DNA of 64,000 nucleotides from Paenibacillus sp. UNC451MF (GTDB lineage Bacteria > Bacillota > Bacilli > Paenibacillales > NBRC-103111): assembly GCF_000686845.1 (NCBI RefSeq), contig NZ_JMLS01000020.1, positions 121,839 through 185,838 on the forward strand. Reading direction: 5' to 3'. The position numbers and the translations under genes are program-made. Shown in pieces: positions 52,082 to 60,050 of the stretch. Each line of letters begins with the position of its first letter. Within the stretch, counting starts at the first letter, position 1. The notes below the pieces were generated by a model. That model did not search any database, was not told where the DNA came from, and saw nothing but the letters and a program-made list of their open reading frames with translations.

Positions 52082-52822
52082 CTAAATACGGAATTTTCTT
52101 GGAGACAAGCCTGTTTTTGATTGAAAAAAGCGAGAAAAATTATATATATCAGAAAAACCGCAAGCGCTCGCAATGTCCGTGATACTGAGGGTAGACATAC
52201 GCAACAGTGTTTTGGCAGTTTCCAGTCTGCAACGCTGCAGATAAGCGTAGGGTGTAACGCCGCGTTCCTGTTTAAAGATGCGTATAAAATGATCAGTCGT
52301 TAAAGAAAAATTGTGGGCGATTTCGCTTATATCATATTGCTTCTGGGGATGTTGTTGAAACATGCGGCATAGTTCATCCATTTTTATTGAATACGCCCCA
52401 GTGGCTGTTCGCGGTTTATTTTGAAATTCCATAATAAGCGCTTGCAGCCATATTTCCATTTGTGACAAGTTATTTCTTTCTTCGGCTAAACAAAAGCGAT
52501 TGAAAAGCTCTAATACAAAATGATATTGATCAAAATGGCGATGCTCTGGCAAGCCACACAAGATATCCGGATTACGCAAAGAAAAATCTATATAACGAAC
52601 ATCGAGACTGGCGTGATCATTTTGATGGGCATTAACCGCCTTCTTATAATCGATAAGGAAAACATCACCAACACTTAATTTGTAGCAATTATTGCCTAGC
52701 CTAATTTGACCGTTTCCACCCCAAACGCTCCACAAGGTAAACCCTGGATGACAACCGACAGGAACATTCCATTTCCATTCGGGAACACAGTGCTTCCCGT
52801 AATGCATAGATGAGATATCCAT
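52082..52822 (-). CDS. AraC-family regulator
   Basis: The 246-residue regulator has an N-terminal cupin-like sensor (HPGFTLWSVWGGNGQIRLGN) and a double helix-turn-helix (YDISEIAHNFSLTTDHFIRI and LSITDIASACGFSDIYNFSR). I prefer ATG 52822, eight bases after GGAG, to the ATG at 52858, which has no binding site and lies in the repeat. It is divergent from the cupin/oxidoreductase operon at 53066 and probably controls it. Confidence 0.82.
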   Translation of the reverse strand: MDISSMHYGKHCVPEWKWNVPVGCHPGFTLWSVWGGNGQIRLGNNCYKLSVGDVFLIDYKKAVNAHQNDHASLDVRYIDFSLRNPDILCGLPEHRHFDQYHFVLELFNRFCLAEERNNLSQMEIWLQALIMEFQNKPRTATGAYSIKMDELCRMFQQHPQKQYDISEIAHNFSLTTDHFIRIFKQERGVTPYAYLQRCRLETAKTLLRMSTLSITDIASACGFSDIYNFSRFFQSKTGLSPRKFRI

Positions 52823-52845
52823 ATGCTTCACTCCAGTTACAGTAT

Positions 52846-52901
52846 ATCGATTTTTCATAAAGGACTATTGAATTTTTACATTTAAAAACCTGTTTGTCAA
52901 G
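52846..52901. repeat. 56-bp direct repeat, copy 2 (promoter region of the AraC gene)
   Basis: This copy covers the predicted control region of the minus-strand AraC gene: TTGACA on the minus strand at 52900-52895 and A/T-rich blocks toward the start codon. Its twin lies 979 bases away at 51867-51922. Confidence 0.75.
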
Positions 52902-53065
52902 CATCCAAGAGGAGCTCGTGAACAGTTGGCACAGAGACAAAAAGACGGATCAGCCCTATGAAAAAAAACGAATTATTCAAGAAGTAACTTATTCTGGCGT
53001 ATGCTTTTTTGTCAGCTTCGCGCCCGTTTAGTTTACATAAAAAATGAAAGAAGGAGTGGTTTTAA

Positions 53066-53428
53066 ATGAGAACTTATCGTTTACAACAGTTAGCCGATGT
53101 TACGGAAGGACATATTTTGAAAGACATTATGCCGGGGGATTACATCTCTTACGGCGGACTTGCCTTCGAGAAGCAGGGCGCGCGCGCTCATACGAACGAC
53201 GGTCCGGGAGGCATCGACTATCATGTACACGAAGATTGCGAAGCATTCCTCATCCTGCAGGGCAAAGGTGAGGTTGAAATCAACAAAGAGCACTTTTACC
53301 CAGTAAGGACGGGGGATGTGGTCATTATAGAGCCGGGTGAGGACCATCATCTTATTTCAAGCGTAGAAGATCCTATTGTCGTAGTATGGTGTCACGCCGG
53401 ACCGTCCCGAAACAAAAATCAACTATAA
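53066..53428 (+). CDS. cupin-domain protein
   Basis: The 120-residue single-domain cupin shows the metal-binding motif IDYHVHEDCEAFLILQGKGE and the second motif TGDVVIIEPGEDHHLIS. Such proteins are sugar isomerases, dioxygenases or ligand sensors. GAAGGAG precedes the ATG. It lies 23 bases before the oxidoreductase gene and is divergent from the AraC gene, so the two genes form a small regulated operon. Confidence 0.85.
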   Translation: MRTYRLQQLADVTEGHILKDIMPGDYISYGGLAFEKQGARAHTNDGPGGIDYHVHEDCEAFLILQGKGEVEINKEHFYPVRTGDVVIIEPGEDHHLISSVEDPIVVVWCHAGPSRNKNQL

Positions 53429-53451
53429 AGAAGCGAAGAGAGGTGAGCAAA

Positions 53452-54426
53452 ATGAAGGCGGTTCTAGTCGGTTTAGGAAACTTCGGTTCAGGTTGGTATA
53501 AGAGGCTGAGACGTCATGCTGGTGTGCAGGCGTTATGCGTTGTTGAAGCAAACGTTCAGCTTCGGGAAACGATCGATCCGGAGACCCCGTTTTATTCATC
53601 GTTGGAAGATGCGATCATCAACGAGCGCCCTGATTTCGTTATTAACGTTACACCACCTCACATTCACACAGCGATTAACGAGATCGCATTCGCACATGGC
53701 CTGCCTGTGCTCTGCGAGAAGCCGATTTCGAACGATATTACGGATGCGCAATATATTGTCGGTCAGGCCGAATTGAAAAACGTCCCGTTCATGATTTCCG
53801 AGAATTACCGTTTCTTCGCCCCAGTACTGAAGGCGAAGGAACTACTAGACAGCGGCGTCATCGGACACTTATCATCGGTACACATCGAATTCGACCGCTA
53901 TCATGTTGTACCCGTTCCTTATTTCGGTCGGCTGGCAAACGGACTGCTGGAAGATGTCACGATTCATCATTTCGATATGATCCGTTATTTTACCGGTCAG
54001 GAACCAGTGAAAGTGTTCGCTATGAACAGCAAACCACCCGGAAGCTGGACAGAGGAGACGACGATTCACCTTAGCGCATGGATGGAGCTTGACGGGGGGA
54101 CGGTTGTGGATTATCACGGCAACATGATGGCCAAGGGAAAAATGACCGAATGGTATGGCGATTGGCGTTTCGAAGGAGCGGAAGGTGCGATAACGATAAC
54201 GAGCAACAGAGTACAGCTTATGAAGGAAGGAATCGACGAAGAAGTGTACACCTTCAACGGGGTAGGAAACATGTTGTCGCTCGATGAATTTCTGGCTGCT
54301 TTGAAGGAAAAGCGTGAGCCAAGACCAAGCGGAAGAGACTATTTGAAGTCGCAAAGCTTAGTGCATGCTGCTGCCGTATCGTCGAGAATGGGTAAAATGA
54401 TTTCCGTGGAAGAAGCATTAAAGTAA
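53452..54426 (+). CDS. Gfo/Idh/MocA-family oxidoreductase
   Basis: The 324-residue NAD(P)-dependent enzyme begins with the Rossmann strand MKAVLVGLGNFGSGWYKRL, has the family's central VLCEKPISNDITDAQYIV with the catalytic-site Lys, and a C-terminal substrate domain. Members oxidise sugars, inositols or their derivatives at a hydroxyl group. Start ATG 53452 follows GAGAGGTGAG. With the cupin it is likely to process one sugar-derived compound. Confidence 0.88.
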   Translation: MKAVLVGLGNFGSGWYKRLRRHAGVQALCVVEANVQLRETIDPETPFYSSLEDAIINERPDFVINVTPPHIHTAINEIAFAHGLPVLCEKPISNDITDAQYIVGQAELKNVPFMISENYRFFAPVLKAKELLDSGVIGHLSSVHIEFDRYHVVPVPYFGRLANGLLEDVTIHHFDMIRYFTGQEPVKVFAMNSKPPGSWTEETTIHLSAWMELDGGTVVDYHGNMMAKGKMTEWYGDWRFEGAEGAITITSNRVQLMKEGIDEEVYTFNGVGNMLSLDEFLAALKEKREPRPSGRDYLKSQSLVHAAAVSSRMGKMISVEEALK

Positions 54427-54516
54427 ACCCAGTAGAACAATATTTTGAACCATGGCTGTGCCTCATAAGTTATCACCAACATAGTAATTGTAGTCACAAT
54501 ATAAAATTGTGTAGTG

Positions 54517-54562
54517 GGCCAACCCTCCGTAGTTTTTCACAACTGAGAGTTGGCCTTCTTTC
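54517..54562 (+). terminator. intrinsic terminator of the cupin-oxidoreductase operon
   Basis: GGCCAAC and GTTGGCC pair around 25 bases and are followed by TTCTTTCT. Confidence 0.65.
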
Positions 54563-54574
54563 TCCTTAACGAAG

Positions 54575-54624
54575 CAAAAAGACCGATTTTAGGCTTATAC
54601 TTGCCACTAAACTCGATCTTTTTG
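54575..54624. terminator. bidirectional terminator between convergent units
   Basis: CAAAAAGACCGA and TCGATCTTTTTG pair with one mismatch, and TTTAG/CTAAA extend the stem inward. It can stop transcription from both the oxidoreductase operon and the MFS gene. The rest of the gap to 54828 shows no gene. Confidence 0.65.
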
Positions 54625-54828
54625 TTCTTTGAACACTTGAGCCTATTGTTAAGGCGCCTAGCTCAAGGTATAACACTTAGAACTGTGCATTTGCTGACAC
54701 AGCCATATCTATTTAGCTCCACTTAAAATGGATAGGGTTATGAGTCTTTTGTATTCTGAGCAGTAATTTAGATTTTCTCAAACTGCAAGGGTGTTAGTTC
54801 AGAACCCTGATTATCAAGCTTGGCGAGC

Positions 54829-56214
54829 CTACGACTCTTGCAATTGCCCTGACTCCTTGTGCCGCAGACTCATGAAAACCAAAGATAATGCAATTACCGT
54901 GAGGATAATCCCCAGCAATCGAAATCCCCCAAAGCTGAACTTACCTCCCATTACGATGCCTAGCAACAATGAAGAGAGAATGGTTCCCATGTATCTTGAT
55001 GTATTAAATAATCCAGATGCTACACCGATTATTTCTTTTGGCGAGCTTTTGAACAAGGCAGCTTGCATTCCGACATTGTTCAACCCGTTACTAATACCAA
55101 ATGCTGCTAACGCCAAACACACACTTATAACCGGTGACATCTGATTCAACGTCACGATCCACACTGAACCAGATGTCATCAGCATTCCGGACACGAGCAA
55201 TGCTGGTCGAGGACCGGATTTATCGATCCATCGTCCTGCCAGTGGAGAAGTAACTAGTGAGCATAAGCCTAAACTTAGCATTAGAATCCCTGTATGGAAT
55301 TCGCTGACATGTCGCACCATTTGCAAGTAGGACGGAAGCCCGAAAAAGAGCGAGTAAAAAAGTATGTTAACGAGCATGAACTGGACATTGACCCAAGTCA
55401 TTGCAGGATATTTGGCGAATGTTCGCAAAGGTATAAAGGGTGACGTCACTTTTAGCTCATGTCGTACGAAAGCACCCAGTGTAACGAGGCCTATTAGCCC
55501 GACAATGACATATCCTAATGAGGCATGTCCAGATGATGTTTCTGACATTAACCCAACGAGCAGGGCAACCAGACCCACTGTGAAGAGTAAGATCCCTGAA
55601 GCATCAATCATCTCATACCATTTACGAAAGGACATGTTGGATGCAACGGATGATGGCGATTCGTCTTTAGGAATAGTCCTCCAAGCTAAAAAAAAGCTCG
55701 CAACCACGAATGGAATATTGACGAAAAAGATAGCAGGCCAATCCCACCATTGAATCAACACCCCGCCAACGAAGGGGCCAATTGCTGCTGCTCCGGAAAG
55801 GAATATGGACAAAACAGACAGTGCAGTCGCTTGTTTCTCCGTAATATAGATTCGCACAATAGCCATTCCGACCGCAACAATCATGCTTGTTCCGATCGAT
55901 TGCACAATGCGGAACACGATGAGCCACCCAAAGTTTGGTGATAGTGGAGCGAATAATGATGAAATGAAGGCTACAACAAGCCCGGTAATAAATATCTTTC
56001 GGCGACCGAATAAATCGCTGGCCCTTCCCATGACTGGTTGAGCGATAGCACTCGCAATGTAGAAAGAAAAAATAATCCAAGAAACACCTGTAAAGTCAAG
56101 TTGGTATACATTTTGAAGCCTTGCAATTGCTATAGAAATCATCGAAGAATTTAATGGGTTCAAGAGTATCCCCAGTCCAACGGAAATCATCAGCCACCTA
56201 CTGCGAGCATTCAT
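54829..56214 (-). CDS. MFS transporter, drug:H+ antiporter type
   Basis: The 461-residue exporter has twelve to fourteen membrane segments. Family motifs are NSSMISIAIARLQNVYQLDF, GRASDLFGRRKIFITG and GAAAIGPFVGGVLIQWWDWP. ATG 56214 follows GGGGGG; a GTG at 56229 is also open. It is divergent from the LysR gene at 56330, the usual layout of an exporter with its regulator. Confidence 0.88.
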   Translation of the reverse strand: MNARSRWLMISVGLGILLNPLNSSMISIAIARLQNVYQLDFTGVSWIIFSFYIASAIAQPVMGRASDLFGRRKIFITGLVVAFISSLFAPLSPNFGWLIVFRIVQSIGTSMIVAVGMAIVRIYITEKQATALSVLSIFLSGAAAIGPFVGGVLIQWWDWPAIFFVNIPFVVASFFLAWRTIPKDESPSSVASNMSFRKWYEMIDASGILLFTVGLVALLVGLMSETSSGHASLGYVIVGLIGLVTLGAFVRHELKVTSPFIPLRTFAKYPAMTWVNVQFMLVNILFYSLFFGLPSYLQMVRHVSEFHTGILMLSLGLCSLVTSPLAGRWIDKSGPRPALLVSGMLMTSGSVWIVTLNQMSPVISVCLALAAFGISNGLNNVGMQAALFKSSPKEIIGVASGLFNTSRYMGTILSSLLLGIVMGGKFSFGGFRLLGIILTVIALSLVFMSLRHKESGQLQES

Positions 56215-56329
56215 ATTTAGCCCCCCCACTAATTTGTCTTGATTTCATCGTACTTGAAACCGATTATTTATTCCAATGCATTTCATGTTATAATTCCATT
56301 GATTCGAAGGAATGAGTGGAGGGTGCGAT

Positions 56330-57217
56330 ATGGAACTTCTTCAACTGCAATATTTTCTTACGGTAGCTAGATTGGAACATGTGACCGAAGCTGCACGAAG
56401 TTTGCACGTTACTCAATCGTCACTAAGCAAAACGATTCAACGCTTGGAGGAGGATCTAGGGGTTCCTTTATTCGATCGAATAGGGCGGAAGCTACGGTTG
56501 AATGAGTTCGGAAGTAGATTCCTTCGCCGTGCAGAAAGGGCTTTATTTGAGTTGGAACAGGGGAAGCAGGAGCTTAGTGATTTATCCAGCCCCGAGCATG
56601 GCAAACTTGAACTGGCGGTGAATACCGCAAGCATGTTACCCAATATCCTTCGAGAGTTTCGGAAAAAGCAGCCTTATATCCAATTTCATGTACAAATGCT
56701 GACCACGCAGGAAATGGTTATGCATCTTCATAGAGGAGAGGTTGATTTCTGCTTGTCCTCACCTCCTATAGAAGGAGATGACATTGAATGTCATATCGTG
56801 TTTATCGACCCAATCCTTGTAGCAGTGCCAAAGGGGCATCGGCTGGCAGACCGAAGCAGCGTATCCTTGACAGAACTAAGCGATGAATGGTTTGTCGGAG
56901 TAAAGAGAGGCTATGGTACTCGAGATTTAGTCGACTCGGTATGCAAAACGGTTGGATTTGAGCCTAAATATGTGTATGAGGGGGATGAACCTGCAAGGAT
57001 AAGCTCTCTTGTGGAAGCGGAAATCGGTATAGCCTTCATTCCAAGTACGGCAAGGTATTCACGCGAACATATCAAATATCTCCAAGTAGATAATGACGAA
57101 CTGGTACGGGAGATAGCTTTATTATGGCATAAGAGTCGGTACATTTCACGGGCTGCTCTGGAGTTCCGTGAGGTCGTCGTAGAATATTTCGAGAAGATAT
57201 CCAAACAGACAATTTAA
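56330..57217 (+). CDS. LysR-family transcriptional regulator
   Basis: The 295-residue protein has the LysR N-terminal helix-turn-helix (LLQLQYFLTVARLEHVTEAA; LHVTQSSLSKTIQRLEEDLG) and a type-2 periplasmic-binding effector domain. ATG 56330 follows GGAGGGTG. It is divergent from the MFS exporter gene across about 115 bases containing TTATAATTCC, and likely activates the exporter on binding its ligand. Confidence 0.9.
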   Translation: MELLQLQYFLTVARLEHVTEAARSLHVTQSSLSKTIQRLEEDLGVPLFDRIGRKLRLNEFGSRFLRRAERALFELEQGKQELSDLSSPEHGKLELAVNTASMLPNILREFRKKQPYIQFHVQMLTTQEMVMHLHRGEVDFCLSSPPIEGDDIECHIVFIDPILVAVPKGHRLADRSSVSLTELSDEWFVGVKRGYGTRDLVDSVCKTVGFEPKYVYEGDEPARISSLVEAEIGIAFIPSTARYSREHIKYLQVDNDELVREIALLWHKSRYISRAALEFREVVVEYFEKISKQTI

Positions 57218-57411
57218 TCCCAACTATAAGCGAAATAAAATTTGTGACCAGACCAAGCGTATGGGTAAAGAGTATCGAGATTTCCACACAAATGAGCATG
57301 AAATTACCTTTTTAGATTTTGGAAATAAAGTTTCGTTATAGACAAACTATCTAAGGCCTTTTTGTAGCCGTTTATGTATGATAACTGTAACTCCAAATTT
57401 AGGAAGGATAC

Positions 57412-58368
57412 ATGTTATTGAAAAAAAATGATGCACCTCCTATTGATCTGGTCGAACAAATTGCAAACGAAAGCCTCAATAAGACAGTGAAAACGATAGA
57501 AAGAGAATTAAGTGGCGGTTCTACCTATGTTTATCGTCTACAATTCGAAGATGATACCTTGTATCTCCGAATTCTCCCAGAAGAAGATTGGAGTTTTGCG
57601 GCGGAAGTACAAGTCCATTCTTTGTTGCGCGAAAGAGGCGTCCTAGTTCCCAAGGTGACTTTCTTTGCCTCCCATCCTCGAATCTTGGGAATGTCTTTCA
57701 TGATTGTCGAAGAAATACACGGAGCCAATGTTATAAATTGTGGCTCAAAAGACATGTATGACAACATACTAATGCAGGCAGGAAAACAAATTGCGGTTAT
57801 CAATCAGGTGAGAGTGGACGGGTTTAGTTGGGTTAAAAGAGATAATGATGAAAGTGGAGTACCTCTGCGAGGAGAGAAAATTTCGCTGCATGATTATCTC
57901 TATGAATTTCTTGACAAATATTTGGTTGTATTATCCCAGAACGGGTTTAATCAGATGGAGATCTCCCAAATCAAGAGCCTATTAAATACGGGAACTGCTT
58001 TAATGGGAAGACACGAACCCTGTTTAGCCCACGGCGATTTTGACGATTCCCATATTTTCTCTCATAATGGTGCATTCACGGGGATCATTGACTTTGGCGA
58101 GATTCAAGGAAGCAGTCCGCTGTATGATTTAGGGCATTTCAAGCTGCATGATGGTCAATATGATCCAAATCGTCAAGGCTTTCGTTCCTTGGCAATGGGA
58201 TATAACGAAGTCAGAGAACTCTCGCATGATGACCAGTTGGAGATTGACCTCTGGGCATTATGGATCGGTGTCAGAAGATTGGGAAGAGTGAGAAAATGGT
58301 GCCGTTATCATGATCATTTACTTAAAACGGTAAAGATTGAAATGGAGTTGCTCGGTAACAAATTATAG
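57412..58368 (+). CDS. aminoglycoside phosphotransferase (APH)-family protein
   Basis: The 318-residue protein has the kinase-like APH fold. The catalytic loop is CLAHGDFDDSHIF (HGD with the base Asp) and the metal-binding motif is GIIDFGEIQGSSPLYDLGHF. The N-terminal lobe has a glycine-rich turn (RELSGGSTYVYRL). The family includes aminoglycoside and macrolide kinases and also homoserine, choline and fructosamine kinases, so resistance is possible but not shown. AGGAAGGATAC precedes the ATG. It is a single gene. Confidence 0.75.
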   Translation: MLLKKNDAPPIDLVEQIANESLNKTVKTIERELSGGSTYVYRLQFEDDTLYLRILPEEDWSFAAEVQVHSLLRERGVLVPKVTFFASHPRILGMSFMIVEEIHGANVINCGSKDMYDNILMQAGKQIAVINQVRVDGFSWVKRDNDESGVPLRGEKISLHDYLYEFLDKYLVVLSQNGFNQMEISQIKSLLNTGTALMGRHEPCLAHGDFDDSHIFSHNGAFTGIIDFGEIQGSSPLYDLGHFKLHDGQYDPNRQGFRSLAMGYNEVRELSHDDQLEIDLWALWIGVRRLGRVRKWCRYHDHLLKTVKIEMELLGNKL

Positions 58369-58452
58369 CTCTATTAAGTAGGAGCTATCCCATTTGACCA
58401 TTCTGGAACACCCTAATTCCAATACAATAAAATACTGATTGGCCATTGAAGT

Positions 58453-58484
58453 GAGGAGCTTGCAGCAACGCAGCTCCTCTTTCT
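58453..58484 (+). terminator. intrinsic terminator of the APH-family gene
   Basis: GAGGAGCT and AGCTCCTC pair around TGCAGCAACGC and are followed by TTTCT. Confidence 0.7.
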
Positions 58485-58564
58485 AATTGAAGTAACTGGC
58501 AGGATAGTTGAAACTTAAAAACACTTCGTTGTTGTATTTGCGGACTACACGGATATTCGACATA

Positions 58565-58723
58565 AGCCGCAGATATACCCCGAGTTGCGCCTGGTGGTAG
58601 ACCACGTGGCTTAATCTGAAGGCGCGGAGTGATCGCCCGCGGCTAAAATAAAGAGCAGGAAAGTTGATTTATGACGTTGGCATAAATATACTCCCTAGGA
58701 ACTGCGCTCTGCGCGGTTTTTTT
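58565..58723 (+). ncRNA. candidate structured RNA of unknown type
   Basis: Nested complementary segments suggest a folded transcript: AGCCGC (58565-58570) with GCGGCT (58639-58644); inside it GCGCCT (58587-58592) with AGGCGC (58620-58625); inside that GTGG with CCAC around TAGA. A separate hairpin TTTATG/CATAAA follows, then a terminator ACTGCGC/GCGCGGT with seven T ending at 58723. G+C is higher than in the flanks. I recognise no known RNA class. It could be a small RNA or a leader far upstream of the PadR gene. Confidence 0.4.
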
Positions 58724-58757
58724 ATTATGGATGCACAAATTATTTTAGATAGCGTAA

Positions 58758-58798
58758 TATAATAAAAACAGTACCATGACAGACACAGTAATGTGTCT
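58758..58798 (+). promoter_or_regulatory. PadR -10 box and operator dyad
   Basis: TATAAT at 58758-58763 is followed by AGACACA (58781-58787), GTAA and TGTGTCT (58792-58798), a perfect 7-bp dyad with partly symmetric ATGA/TCAT flanks. It lies between the predicted start site and the PadR ribosome binding site, fitting autorepression. Confidence 0.6.
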
Positions 58799-58824
58799 TA
58801 TCATACAGTTATGGAGGAGATTGT

Positions 58825-59154
58825 ATGAGCGAGAACAAGATCACATCCGACCTGCTGCGCGGACATACGGATACGATGATTTTACGGCTCTTGTCCGAAG
58901 CTGATCGTTACGGTTACGAGATTATCAAGCTGATTGCCGAGCGTTCGGACGGCGAGTATGAACTAAAGGAAGCCACGATGTACTCCAGCTTCCGGCGGCT
59001 TGAAGCAGACGGCGACATCGAGTGGTATTGGGGCGATGAATCACAGGGCGGACGGCGCAAATATTTTAGGATTACCGAAAAGGGCAAGAACACTTACGAC
59101 CGCAACAAAAGCAATTGGGAGTATGCAAAACGCGTGTTAGAAAACTTAGTATAA
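58825..59154 (+). CDS. PadR-family transcriptional regulator
   Basis: The 109-residue winged-helix protein has the PadR pattern RGHTDTMILRLLSEADRYGY, LKEATMYSSFRRLEADGDIE and GGRRKYFRITEKGK. TGGAGGAGATT precedes the ATG. It lies 13 bases before the pentapeptide-repeat gene. PadR regulators often control a downstream membrane or scaffold protein encoded in the same unit. Confidence 0.9.
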   Translation: MSENKITSDLLRGHTDTMILRLLSEADRYGYEIIKLIAERSDGEYELKEATMYSSFRRLEADGDIEWYWGDESQGGRRKYFRITEKGKNTYDRNKSNWEYAKRVLENLV

Positions 59155-59167
59155 GGAGAGATTTGAT

Positions 59168-60037
59168 ATGATGAATCCCAAATTGACGGATTATCTGAAC
59201 AGCGTTTTTACGCCATACGATGGGGTAATAAGCGTCTCCGAATTAAAGGCCGACCTGCTTACCGATTTGCAAGAACGATACCGTGAACTCAGAGCGGAGG
59301 GCAAGGACGATGAAACAGCGTTTAAGATGACCATTGAGAGTATCGGCGACATCGAGCAAACGATTCTGGAGGTCGCCAACCTCTCCCGCTCGCTGGAACG
59401 GCAAGTACTGACAAACTTTAATGGAAGCAACCTGTCGGAAAGCGACTTTGCAGGCGTTACGGCCCATAAAGGACAGTTTAAAGGCAGCGCGCTGCACGGT
59501 TCCAACTTTTCGGGCGCAGATTTGACCGGCAGTTCGTTTAAGGCCAGTGACGTGCGCGAAGCCAATTTTGACGGCGCGAATCTGACGGACTGCAGCCTAT
59601 ACGCCCTTGACCTGACAAATGCAAGCTTCAATAAGACGATCCTTGTACGAACCAATTTCAGCAAGTCGGGGCTTGACGGAGCCAAATTCACAGGCGTAAG
59701 ACTAACCGACGTGACGTTAACGCTGACCGATCTTAGAAAAACGATTTTTGAAGGTTGTTTATTTGATGGAGTTGACTTCAAATACACCGATCTGACCGGG
59801 CAATGTTTTGACGGACAGACGTTTATCGGCGTAAAGTTTGACAAAGCGGCCTTAACCAAAGTCTCATTCAGGGGGGCTACATTTCAAAATGTTTCTTTCC
59901 AGCCTGGGTTTACTCTCACTAATAAGTACTATCGTATGATCAAAACCATCTGCTTTGACGGCGCAACGATGGATAAACTGACCTATGTGCTGCTCAAAGG
60001 CATGGGTGCCGATTTGTCCAAGGTTACGGTTCGATAA
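59168..60037 (+). CDS. pentapeptide-repeat protein with N-terminal PadR-partner (permease-prefix-like) domain
   Basis: The first 75 residues (KADLLTDLQERYRELRAEGK; ESIGDIEQTILEV) form a helical domain common in proteins paired with PadR regulators. From about 80 to 260 runs a right-handed beta-helix of A(D/N)Lxx-type repeats, such as GSNFSGADLTGSSFKASDVR and EANFDGANLTDCSLYALDLT. No membrane helix is visible. Some pentapeptide proteins protect gyrase from quinolones by mimicking DNA; this one has a different N-terminus, so that is speculation. Confidence 0.8.
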   Translation: MMNPKLTDYLNSVFTPYDGVISVSELKADLLTDLQERYRELRAEGKDDETAFKMTIESIGDIEQTILEVANLSRSLERQVLTNFNGSNLSESDFAGVTAHKGQFKGSALHGSNFSGADLTGSSFKASDVREANFDGANLTDCSLYALDLTNASFNKTILVRTNFSKSGLDGAKFTGVRLTDVTLTLTDLRKTIFEGCLFDGVDFKYTDLTGQCFDGQTFIGVKFDKAALTKVSFRGATFQNVSFQPGFTLTNKYYRMIKTICFDGATMDKLTYVLLKGMGADLSKVTVR

Positions 60038-60050
60038 GGAGGGAAGCCAA

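Noticed and set aside
51988..52083. 32-codon frame starting at ATT behind AAAAGGAG
   Set aside because: ATT starts are very rare and the peptide has no recognisable feature; likely chance.
54791..55144. Plus-strand 117-codon frame opposite the MFS gene
   Set aside because: It is the complement of membrane-protein codons; no start signal or recognisable motif.
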